DNA from: JAIBJN01 sp963775395
GTDB lineage: Bacteria > Actinomycetota > Thermoleophilia > Gaiellales > Gaiellaceae
Length of the DNA stretch: 64,000 nt
NCBI GenBank assembly: GCA_963775395.1
Contig: CAVZIX010000007.1
Location: 1 to 64,000, forward strand
Direction: 5' to 3'
Shown one piece after another: positions 50,361 through 59,952 of this stretch. The position numbers and the translations under genes are program-made. The notes below the pieces were generated by a model. That model worked only from the letters and a program-made list of their open reading frames with translations. It did no database searches and was not told the DNA's origin. Numbering within the stretch: position 1 is the first letter of the stretch; every line of letters begins with the position of its first letter.

Positions 50361-51046
50361 CCGAGCGCCGGCCGCGTGTCGCCGTCCTCGTCTTTCCCGG
50401 CTCGAACGACGACCGCGACGCCGCCTGGGCGCTGACGGCCGTCGGCGCAGACCCGCAGCTCGTCTGGCACGCAGACCCGGAGCTGCCACGCGTCGACGCG
50501 GTCGTGCTCCCCGGTGGGTTCTCGTACGGCGACTACCTCCGCTGCGGTGCGATCGCTCGCTTCGCGCCGATCATGGAGGCGGTCGCCGACTTCGCCTCCG
50601 CCGGCGGACCTGTGCTCGGGATCTGCAACGGGTTCCAGATCCTCTGCGAGGCCGGCCTGCTCCCGGGCGTCTTGCGGCCGAACGAGTCGCTCTCGTTCGT
50701 CTGCCGGGACGTGCCGCTCGTCGTGGAGCGCGCGGACACGCCGTTCACCGCCCGCTGCGAGCTCGGCGAGACCCTGACGATTCCGGTCAAGCACGGCGAG
50801 GGTTGCTACCACCCTCCCGACGACCTCCCGGAGGACCAGGTCGCCCTTCGCTACGCGCCCGGCGAGAACCCGAACGGCTCGGAGCGCGACATCGCGGGGG
50901 TCCTGAACGCCGACGGGAACGTCATGGGGCTCATGCCCCACCCCGAGCACGCCGTGGATCCTCTGCTCGGTTCCGGCGACGGAGGGCTGATCCTCGCCTC
51001 GCTCGTCGATGCCGCGCGCGAACGGTCGTACACGCGCGCGTCCTAG
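50357..51046 (+). CDS. purQ: FGAM synthase glutaminase subunit PurQ
   Basis: Class-I glutaminase of 229 residues that supplies ammonia to PurL. Cys nucleophile in GPVLGICNGFQIL, oxyanion region LPGGFSYGDYLRCGA, and the His/Glu pair in LMPHPEHAVDP. It overlaps purS. purL is 5.2 kb downstream, an unusual separation. Confidence 0.95.
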   Translation: MTERRPRVAVLVFPGSNDDRDAAWALTAVGADPQLVWHADPELPRVDAVVLPGGFSYGDYLRCGAIARFAPIMEAVADFASAGGPVLGICNGFQILCEAGLLPGVLRPNESLSFVCRDVPLVVERADTPFTARCELGETLTIPVKHGEGCYHPPDDLPEDQVALRYAPGENPNGSERDIAGVLNADGNVMGLMPHPEHAVDPLLGSGDGGLILASLVDAARERSYTRAS

Positions 51047-51076
51047 GCGACGCCTCGATATTCAGTTGTCTGTGCC

Positions 51077-51346
51077 CTACCGGGGCGTGAGTCCCAGCGC
51101 GTCCGCCAGCCGCGGCCGTGCCTCGAGCTCCGTCCGCAGACGCTCGAGGTCGCGTGCTCGCAGGGTGACAGGGCCGCGCCGGACGCTGCCGCCGGTGGAA
51201 TAGGCGAAGCGAACCAGCGCGCCTCCTTTCTCGTCCTCCAGCAGCTGGACGATGGTCTCGAAGCGGCGGTCTCCGGCGCGCTGCGCGACCCGCAGCTCCT
51301 CTTCGACCGTTGCCTTTCCCCATGGCGTTGCCGCCTTCGTGCTCAT
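51077..51346 (-). CDS. Hypothetical 89-residue protein
   Basis: I do not recognise a family. The start STKAATPWGKATVEEELRVA is basic, a middle part (RRFETIVQLLEDEKGGALVR and FAYSTGGSVRRGPVTLRARD) could form a small alpha/beta domain, and the C-terminus is helical and Arg-rich. The ATG was chosen because a TACGGT box lies six bases before it, matching the leaderless pattern of other genes here. It converges with purQ. Confidence 0.6.
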   Translation of the reverse strand: MSTKAATPWGKATVEEELRVAQRAGDRRFETIVQLLEDEKGGALVRFAYSTGGSVRRGPVTLRARDLERLRTELEARPRLADALGLTPR

Positions 51347-51601
51347 GCGACGACCGTATCGGCGGAAAGCGCGCGAGTGTGTCACGGGGTGTGACGAGAT
51401 CCGCACGGGCTCGGGTCGAAAGACTCTTCCACGCACGCCCGGGACATGTCAGGATGCGGCGGTCAATTCGTTCCGGTGCCGGGCAGCTCTCCCCACGGGC
51501 GGGTTTCGGATCGGAATGCCGGGCAGTCTGCGGCTGCACGCTCAAGGGGAGAGCCACGTGCGCGCGGGACGCATCAATCGGGAACGAAAGGGGGACCAGG
51601 C

Positions 51602-52183
51602 ATGCCGAAGCGCTTTCGCTCGAGGAGCGCGGTGCTCGTTTGCTTCACGCTCGTGCTCGCTGCGGCAGTCCTCACCGCCCCGCTGTACGGCAGCGGCGGC
51701 AGCTCATCGTCCAGAAATCACGTCAAGGTGGACCTCGTGAACGCGAGCGGGGCCGACGTTGGCTTCGTCAAGCTGACGAAGCAGGGCGACAAGGTCATCG
51801 TCCGCGGCGAGGTCCAGGGCTTCACGCCGGGCTTCCACGGCTTCCACGTGCACGCGGTCGGCCAGTGCGTCGCACCGTTCACGTCGGCGGGCGGCCACTA
51901 CAACCCGGGCGGCGCGGGCCACGGCTCGCATGCCGGTGACATGCCCAGCCTGCTCGTCCTGAGCGACGGAACGGCCGAGGCGCAGTTCGCGTCCGACAGG
52001 TTCTCGATCGCGGAGCTCTTCGACGCGGACGGCTCGGCGATCATCGTGCACGCCGCGGCCGACAACTTCGCCAACATCCCGACGCGCTACCAGTCGACGA
52101 CCGAAGGAGTCTTCGGCCCCGACTCGGCAACGCTCGCAACCGGCGACGCAGGCGCCCGCGTGGCCTGCGGCGTCGTCGACTAG
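51602..52183 (+). CDS. sodC: Cu/Zn superoxide dismutase, exported
   Basis: Converts superoxide to oxygen and hydrogen peroxide outside the membrane. The signal peptide spans about residues 1-30 (basic start, hydrophobic core VLVCFTLVLAAAVL). Copper and zinc ligands are visible in GFHGFHVHAVGQC, GGHYNPGGAGHGSHAGDMP and AIIVHAAADN, and the conserved disulfide pair is GQC and RVACGVV. The electrostatic loop is somewhat shortened. The ATG follows AAAGGGGG. The 255 bases upstream hold a GTCAC-N5-GTGAC repeat (51381-51395) that may regulate it or the divergent gene. Confidence 0.92.
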   Translation: MPKRFRSRSAVLVCFTLVLAAAVLTAPLYGSGGSSSSRNHVKVDLVNASGADVGFVKLTKQGDKVIVRGEVQGFTPGFHGFHVHAVGQCVAPFTSAGGHYNPGGAGHGSHAGDMPSLLVLSDGTAEAQFASDRFSIAELFDADGSAIIVHAAADNFANIPTRYQSTTEGVFGPDSATLATGDAGARVACGVVD

Positions 52184-52198
52184 GCGCCACCCACGACC

Positions 52199-52233
52199 AC
52201 GGGCGGGGGGCAGCTCCGGCGCCTCCCGCCCGT
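52199..52233. terminator. Hairpin between sodC and the convergent reductase gene
   Basis: A 12-bp stem with one G-U pair (52199-52210 with 52222-52233) around an 11-base loop lies between two convergent stop codons, as expected of a bidirectional terminator. Confidence 0.65.
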
Positions 52234-52249
52234 CCGATCGAGCGAGCCG

Positions 52250-53056
52250 CTACTCCTCGCTCAGCAGAAGGGTGTCGAGCCCGCGCGTGAGGCCGACCAG
52301 CGACGACGCCCGCCGCACCGCGAGCAGCGTTCCCTGGACGTAGGGCTCGGGCGTGCCGCCGGCGTCGTGGCGGACGGTCAGACGCTCGTCGGGGAGCCCG
52401 AAGACGACCTCGGTGGAGACGACGAAGCCCGGCAGGCGCACGGAGTGGACCTGGGCGCCGCCCACTGTCGCGCCGCGCGCCTCGGACGGCCCTTGCAGCT
52501 CCTCGATCGGGTGGCCGAGCTCGGGCCGACGCACCTCGCCGAGGCGCTCGGCGAGCTCGCGGGCCGTTCCGCTCGGCACGTCCGGCTTCGTGGAGCTCGC
52601 AAAGTCGATGACCTCCCACTGCGGCAGGTGACGCGCCGCGAGCAGCGCCGCCGCCTGGCACATCGCGGCCGTGAGCGAGAAGTTTCCGGATGCGATCACC
52701 CCGACCGAGCGCTCGCGCGCGGCCGCCTCGATCTCGTCGAAGTCCGACGCCGTCAGGCCCGAGCTGCCGATCACGACGGACACGCCGGCTTCGATCGCTG
52801 CCAGCGTGTTCTCCTTGACCGCCGTTGCGGACGTGTAGTCGACGAGGACGTCGACGCCTTCCAGCGCCTCGGCGACGCTTCCGTGTACGGGAACTCCGAG
52901 CGGGTCTCCGCCGAGCGCCTCTCCGAGGTCCCGACCGGCGGCGGAGCGGCTGACCGCGGAGACGAGCGAGAGGTCAGGCGCCTCCGCAACGGCCGCGACC
53001 AGCGCCCGGCCGGTCCAGCCCGTGGCTCCCGCGATGCACACCCGAATCTTCGACAT
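52250..53056 (-). CDS. DapB-family reductase lacking the catalytic His pair
   Basis: Protein of 268 residues with the NAD(P) site VCIAGATGWTGRALVAA, the loop VDYTSATAVKENTLAAIEAG and VIGSSGLTASDFDEIE, all as in dihydrodipicolinate reductase. The catalytic segment, normally E-x-HH-x2-K-x-D-x-PSGTA, reads DFASSTKPDVPSGTA, so both His are missing while Lys and PSGTA remain. It may still be a reductase of a cyclic imine but is unlikely to be the ordinary lysine-pathway enzyme. No dapA or other lysine gene is near. Confidence 0.82.
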   Translation of the reverse strand: MSKIRVCIAGATGWTGRALVAAVAEAPDLSLVSAVSRSAAGRDLGEALGGDPLGVPVHGSVAEALEGVDVLVDYTSATAVKENTLAAIEAGVSVVIGSSGLTASDFDEIEAAARERSVGVIASGNFSLTAAMCQAAALLAARHLPQWEVIDFASSTKPDVPSGTARELAERLGEVRRPELGHPIEELQGPSEARGATVGGAQVHSVRLPGFVVSTEVVFGLPDERLTVRHDAGGTPEPYVQGTLLAVRRASSLVGLTRGLDTLLLSEE

Positions 53057-53118
53057 GGGGCGACATCATCGCCGACACCGATCCCGGCCGAGGAGGAATG
53101 TCACCCTATGATCCGAGC

Positions 53119-53679
53119 GTGGTGCCCGAGGCGAGGTTCGACGAGACCGAGGCGGGGCTGGTCCCCGCGAGCGCCGGCTGGTTCGTTCTGAACGCGCGCG
53201 ACGCGCGCTGGTTCGACAACCCGAGCCGGGGCCACAGTGTGCCGCTCACCGGCTACGACGAGTACGAGGCCGAGACGTTCTTCCCGATGCTCGGGGTGGC
53301 GATCCGGGTGGTGAGCCCGGGCGAGCCGACCGGGGTTTACCACTGGGAGACGGAGCAGGAGGACTTCCTCGTGCTCTCGGGCGAGGCGCTGCTCATCGTC
53401 GAAGGGCAGGAGCGGCCGCTGCGGCAGTGGGACTTCGTGCACTGCCCGCCGGAGACGCGCCACGCATTCGTCGGCGCCGGCGATGGGCCGTGCGTGCTCC
53501 TGTGCGTCAGCTCGCGTCAGTTCCAGAAGGACGGGCCGTGGGGCTTCTACTGCGCCGACGAGACCGCCGCCCGTTACAACGCGAGCTCTCCCGAGGACAC
53601 GCAGGACGGCGAGGTCGCGGACGCGAACTTCGGTCCATCGAAGACGACGCGCTACCCCGACGGACTGCTGCCCGGCTAG
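53119..53679 (+). CDS. Cupin-domain protein
   Basis: Protein of about 186 residues with one cupin barrel: motif 1 PTGVYHWETEQEDFLVLSGE (His, Glu, Glu metal ligands) and motif 2 PPETRHAFVGAG (His). The segment FFLNARDARWFDN-like before it and a variable tail after it are of unknown role. Two starts compete. An ATG at 53098 has AGGAGG only one base away, too close. GTG 53119 lies six bases after a TATGAT box, matching the leaderless pattern here, and was preferred. Confidence 0.8.
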   Translation: MVPEARFDETEAGLVPASAGWFVLNARDARWFDNPSRGHSVPLTGYDEYEAETFFPMLGVAIRVVSPGEPTGVYHWETEQEDFLVLSGEALLIVEGQERPLRQWDFVHCPPETRHAFVGAGDGPCVLLCVSSRQFQKDGPWGFYCADETAARYNASSPEDTQDGEVADANFGPSKTTRYPDGLLPG

Positions 53680-53691
53680 CGGGCCTGGCTC

Positions 53692-54108
53692 CTAGTCGAG
53701 CTCCTCGGCCTGCGGCAGGTCGTCGGTGATCTCGAACCACGGCGCCTTGGAGCCGACGTAGATGTGCTCGGCGGGCCGAATGCTGGGGTCATCCACGAGC
53801 GAGCCCAGCGCGACATGCACGTACTCCCCGTCCCGCACGACGGAGAAGAGCAGGGAGCCGCAGGCGCCACATCGCGTGTCGTTCAGGTCGTCGTCCCCGT
53901 AGACGAGCAGGGCGTCCACGCCTTCCGTCACCTCGAGCTTCGCGCGCTCGATGCCTGCGAACGCCTTGAACGCCGACCCGGTCGCCGCACGACAACGGGA
54001 GCAATGGCAGTTTGCGGCATACAGAAACGCATCAGCGACCCGGTAGCGGACCGCGCCGCACTGGCACCGCCCCGGAGCCTGCGCTCGTCCGCCACGTTCA
54101 CGGCTCAC
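53692..54108 (-). CDS. GFA (glutathione-dependent formaldehyde-activating-like) zinc protein
   Basis: Protein of 138 residues with the Mss4-like zinc pattern: GRCQCGAVRYRV, NCHCSRCRAATGSAF and DTRCGACGSLLFSV. In the founding member this fold helps formaldehyde react with glutathione, but most GFA proteins have other or unknown roles and actinobacteria generally lack glutathione. The GTG at 54108 has GGAAGG six bases upstream; longer frames start in non-homologous sequence. Given formaldehyde release by two enzymes in this window, a detoxifying role is worth testing. Confidence 0.83.
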   Translation of the reverse strand: MSRERGGRAQAPGRCQCGAVRYRVADAFLYAANCHCSRCRAATGSAFKAFAGIERAKLEVTEGVDALLVYGDDDLNDTRCGACGSLLFSVVRDGEYVHVALGSLVDDPSIRPAEHIYVGSKAPWFEITDDLPQAEELD

Positions 54109-54324
54109 TGAACCTTCCAGAAGCGTCCTTGCGTGACGCTCTTGCCTGATCGCCAAAAGCTCCAGCTGTCGCATCTCACACCTCGACCGCACTCTGTCAG
54201 AGGTGGTGCCGGTGATCGTCCAATCTCGAGACCTCTCCGGATCCCACACGCGAAGTGATCGTCGTCCCCGCAGCGGACATCGATGACCTCCTCCGCCGGC
54301 GGGGCGCCGCTGCGCGCTGCGCGC

Positions 54325-54696
54325 TCAGGTCGGCTCGATGAGCTCGACCCGGTAGCCGTCCGGATCCCTGACGAAGCAGAGGCGAGCGCCGCCCTCACGG
54401 ACGGTGTACGGCGGCTTCTCGGGCTCGATGCCCTGGCCCGCGAGCTGCTCGAGAGTGCCGTCGAGGTCGGAGACGGTCACGGCAACGTGGCCGTAGCCGG
54501 TGCCGAGCTCGTACGAGTCGACGCCGAAGTTGTAGGTCAGCTCGAGCCGGTCGCCGTCGCCGGGCAGGCCCATGAAGATGTTGATCGCCTCGTCGCGGAT
54601 CGGCATGCGCCGCCGCTCCTCGAAGCCGAGCGCCTGGTAGAAGGCGACCGACCGGTCAGGGTCGGTGATGCGGTAACAGGTGTGAATGAGCTCCAT
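54325..54696 (-). CDS. Glyoxalase I-like protein
   Basis: Protein of 123 residues with all four metal ligands of GloA at the expected places: His5, Glu52, His70 and Glu118 (DPDGYRVELIEP). The start ELIHTCYRITDPDRSVAFY is typical. In E. coli the enzyme turns hemithioacetal of methylglyoxal into lactoylglutathione; here the thiol may differ. A TAGGCT box lies six bases before the ATG, so the mRNA is probably leaderless. The 216 bases between it and the GFA start contain no gene I recognise. Confidence 0.9.
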   Translation of the reverse strand: MELIHTCYRITDPDRSVAFYQALGFEERRRMPIRDEAINIFMGLPGDGDRLELTYNFGVDSYELGTGYGHVAVTVSDLDGTLEQLAGQGIEPEKPPYTVREGGARLCFVRDPDGYRVELIEPT

Positions 54697-54705
54697 GCCG
54701 CGAGC

Positions 54706-55236
54706 CTACCCGTCCAGGTCCTCGCGCACGATTCCGAAGAGCACCCCGTCGACCCACTCCCCGTGGCGGTCGTAGGCTCGCCGGCGCGCGCCTTCGCGGA
54801 CGAAGCCGGCGCGCTCGAAGAGTCCGAGCGCGCGCTCGTTGAAGCCGTAGACCTCGAGCTGCACCCGGTGGTAGTCCAGGTCGAAGACGAGATGGCGCAC
54901 GAGCAGCTCCGTCGCCGCGACGGCGAGGCCCCGCCCGCGGTGGTCTGGGTGGAGCATGATCGCGTGGAGGTCGGCGATCCGGCTTCGGCGGTTCACGACC
55001 GAGAAGGCCAGCGAGCCCGCCGGCTCGCCTTCCGCTTCGATCACCAGTCGGCCGTGGTGCGTCGGATCGTCCTCCGACCGGCGCACCTCCTCGAGAAGCT
55101 CGTCGGCCCCGCGCGGGGAAACCGCCGCCATGAACGGCTCGACCGCCTCGTGCGCCGCGAGGGCGGCCAGGAAGTCGACGTCGGCCTCGGTCGCGCGCCG
55201 GAGCGTGAAGCCGTCGCCGGCGAGCGGCGCGGTCAC
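54706..55236 (-). CDS. GNAT-family N-acetyltransferase
   Basis: Protein of 176 residues of the RimJ/RimL-like group: start FTLRRATEADVDFLAALAA, acetyl-CoA loop MLHPDHRGRGLAVAATELLV and the C-terminal ALGLFERAGFVREGARR. Substrate unknown. The GTG overlaps the stop of the upstream EamA gene, so the two are coupled. Confidence 0.9.
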   Translation of the reverse strand: MTAPLAGDGFTLRRATEADVDFLAALAAHEAVEPFMAAVSPRGADELLEEVRRSEDDPTHHGRLVIEAEGEPAGSLAFSVVNRRSRIADLHAIMLHPDHRGRGLAVAATELLVRHLVFDLDYHRVQLEVYGFNERALGLFERAGFVREGARRRAYDRHGEWVDGVLFGIVREDLDG

Positions 55237-56165
55237 GCCTGCGGAGTGACGGGCGCCGGCTCCGTCTCGGGCTCACGACCGCGGCGCCGCCGACCGAGCA
55301 CTGCGCCCGACCCGAGGGCCACCCCGGCGAGGATCAGCACCAGGCCGAGGGCGGCGTTCAGCGCGATCTCCTCGTTGAGGATGAGCACGCCGTAGAAGAG
55401 CGCAACGGGCGGCAGCAGGTACGTGACGAGCGAGGCCCGCGCAGCCCCGTAGCTGGTCAGCAAGCGGTAGAAGAGAAGCAGCGCGAACGCCGTGCCGAGG
55501 ACGCCGAGGACGACGATCGAGCCGATCGCCTTCCAGCTCGGCATCGCCTCTGGCAGCTGGAAGGCCGCGAAGGGGAGGAGGATCACGGCGCCCATCACGG
55601 ACGAGGCCGTCGTGACGAGCACAGGCATCGTCTGCGAGAAGTTGTGCTGGACAAAGTGATTCGCGGCCGCGTAGGAGAGCGAGGCGACCACGATTGCGAG
55701 CGTGCCGGCGATCGCCCACCAGCCACCTTCCGGATGCAGGCCGGTGAGGACCGCGACCCCCGCCAGGCCGACGAGTATGCCCGCGAGCCGCACCCCGCGA
55801 ACGCGCTCGCTCGGGTTGAACCAGAACGCGAGGATGACGACGAAGATCGGCACGGACGCGTTCGCGATCGCCGCGACGCCGGAGTCGACGTACTTCTCGC
55901 CCCAGGCGATGAGCGTGAACGGGAACGCCGCGTTCAGGAACCCGATCGCCCAGGCCTTCCACCCGAGGCCCCGCATGTCGGAGACCGCGCGGCGCCCGCC
56001 GACATGCCACGCGAGCACCGGAACGAGCACGGCCGAGGCGAGCACGAGGCGGAAGAACATCATCGCCGTCGGCTCGACTTCGTCGACCGCGACCTTGATG
56101 AAGAGGTACGACGAGCCCCAGACCGCGGCGACGATCGCGAGGAGAGGGACGTAGCCGCGGACCAT
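55233..56165 (-). CDS. EamA/DMT-family transporter
   Basis: Protein of 310 residues with ten helices in two EamA repeats (AVWGSSYLFIKVAVDEVEP and later LLPPVALFYGVLILNEEIAL) and a charged C-terminal tail rich in Arg and Glu. Likely metabolite exporter. A TAGCCT box lies six bases before the ATG (leaderless type). It diverges from purL. Confidence 0.9.
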   Translation of the reverse strand: MVRGYVPLLAIVAAVWGSSYLFIKVAVDEVEPTAMMFFRLVLASAVLVPVLAWHVGGRRAVSDMRGLGWKAWAIGFLNAAFPFTLIAWGEKYVDSGVAAIANASVPIFVVILAFWFNPSERVRGVRLAGILVGLAGVAVLTGLHPEGGWWAIAGTLAIVVASLSYAAANHFVQHNFSQTMPVLVTTASSVMGAVILLPFAAFQLPEAMPSWKAIGSIVVLGVLGTAFALLLFYRLLTSYGAARASLVTYLLPPVALFYGVLILNEEIALNAALGLVLILAGVALGSGAVLGRRRRGREPETEPAPVTPQA

Positions 56166-56237
56166 GCCCAGAGGCTACCTACGGGCGATCGCCCTACCCG
56201 CTCGCATCCTCCCCGGGCGATAGAGTGGAGCTCTCCC

Positions 56238-58339
<2,102 letters not shown>

Positions 58340-58340
<1 letters not shown>

Positions 58341-59725
58341 TGTGCGGGATCTTCGGCATCCACGCTGCCGACCGCGACGTCGCGCGCATCTCCTACTTCG
58401 GTCTGTTCGCGCTCCAGCACCGCGGCCAGGAGTCGGCCGGCATCGCCGTCTCCGACGCCGGCCGGCTGACGGTTCTGCGCGACATGGGCCTCGTCTCGCA
58501 GGTCTTCTCCGAACAGAAGCTCCAGGGCCTCGGCGGGGAGACCGCCATCGGGCACTGCCGCTATTCGACGACCGGATCCACGCACTGGGCCAACGCGCAG
58601 CCGATGGTTCACCACGGCCCGGCGCGAACCGTCGCGCTCGCGCACAACGGCAACCTGACGAACACGGAGGAGCTCCGCTCGGAGCTCCTCGCCGCCGGCG
58701 CCCGGCTGACGTCGACCTCCGACACCGAGGTGATCGCCGCGCTGATCGCGCGCGACGAGCGGCCGCTCGAGGAGGCGGTCGCCGCAACGATGGCGCGGAT
58801 CGAGGGCGCCTTCGCGGCCGTTCTCCTCTCCGAGGGCAAGCTGGTCGGCTTCCGCGATCCCGACGGGATCAGGCCGCTCGCGCTCGGGCAGCTCGAGGAC
58901 GACTGCGTGCTCGCGTCCGAGGGCTGCGCGTTCGACCTGATCGGCGCCGACGCCGTCCGGGAGCTGCAGCCCGGGGAGCTGGTCGTTGCCGACGCCGACG
59001 GCGTGCGCACCGAGCAGGCGGTCGAGCCGCGCGACGGCGGCGCGCTCTGCATCTTCGAGTTCATCTACTTCGCGCGGCCCGACTCGACCCTTCGCGGCGT
59101 CGAGCTGCACGGCGCTCGGGTGCGGATGGGCGAGCGGCTCGCGGAGGAGTCCCCTGCCGAGGCAGATCTCGTCATGGCGATCCCCGATTCGGGCACCCCG
59201 GCGGCGATCGGCTTTGCACGCGCGAGCGGGATCCCGTTCCAGGAAGGGCTGATCAAGAACCGCTACGTCGGGCGCACGTTCATCCAGCCCGACCAGGGGC
59301 TCCGCGAGAGGGGCGTGCGCATGAAGTTCAACCCGCTCGGCGAGGTTCGCGGAAAGCGGGTGGTCGTCGTCGACGACTCGATCGTCCGCGGCTCGACCAC
59401 GCGCCAGATCGTGGCGATGTTGTTCGAGTCCGGCGCGCTCGAAGTGCACGTGCGCGTCTCGTCGCCGCCGATCGTCTCGCCCTGCTTCTACGGAATCGAC
59501 ATGGCCGGCCAGGACGAGCTGATCGCCGCCGACCGCGAGGTCGAGGACGTGCGGGCGGAGATCGGCGCCACCTCGCTTGCCTACCTGTCGCTCGACGGGC
59601 TCCAGGACGCGACCCGCCGGCCGGCGGACTCCTTCTGCCGCGCCTGCCTGACGAAGAGCTATCCGACGCGGATCCCCGAGAACCTCCGCCTCGCGAAGCT
59701 CCGTTTTGAGCGGACGCCCGTCTAA
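58340..59725 (+). CDS. purF: Amidophosphoribosyltransferase
   Basis: First step of purine synthesis: PRPP plus glutamine gives phosphoribosylamine. The 461 residues start MCGIFGIHAADRD with Cys2 as glutaminase nucleophile and no propeptide. The PRPP site is RVVVVDDSIVRGSTTRQI. Four cysteines (ALCIFEF, SPCFYGID, SFCRACLTKSYP) match the 4Fe-4S positions of the Bacillus-type enzyme, so it is probably oxygen-sensitive. ATG shares a base with the purL stop. Confidence 0.96.
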
Positions 59726-59952
59726 CCGGCACGCCCGTCACGACCCCGCGTGTCCCTTGGAGCCACGGCCGGGGTCTGACCCCGGCCGTGGACGCAGTGG
59801 ACGGTGAGAACCGCGGGTACCTGTGGACGGCCAAGTAGGCCCACAACGCAGAGGTTGAGCGGACGAAGGCACCTGGCCGTGTCCCGGCGGCCTGGGGAAA
59901 CTGCCGAGCCGAGCCATGCCCGGGGTCTGACCCCGGGCATGGCCGGTGAGGA
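59726..59952. repeat. Two perfect palindromes with a shared core, REP-like
   Basis: No gene is seen. CCACGGCCGGGGTC-T-GACCCCGG... (59763-59791) is a perfect 14-bp stem with a one-base centre, and 59913-59943 is a perfect 15-bp stem with the same one-base centre. The core GGGGTC-T-GACCCC is identical; the outer arms differ (CCACGGCC against GCCATGCC) but each remains fully complementary to its partner. The strings GCACCTGGCCGTG and TGTCCCGG between them also occur at 37280-37310. The block lies between the convergent ends of purF and an aldehyde dehydrogenase, so it may also terminate both. Confidence 0.75.

Noticed and set aside
53670..53684. GCCCG/CGGGC stem between cupin and GFA genes as a terminator
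   Set aside because: A 5-bp stem is too short to claim in DNA of this base composition.
54240..54324. Plus-strand fragment starting VIVVPAADIDDLLRRR as a gene remnant
   Set aside because: It is short, runs into the antisense of the glyoxalase gene and has no start or ribosome site; chance coding in GC-rich DNA is enough.
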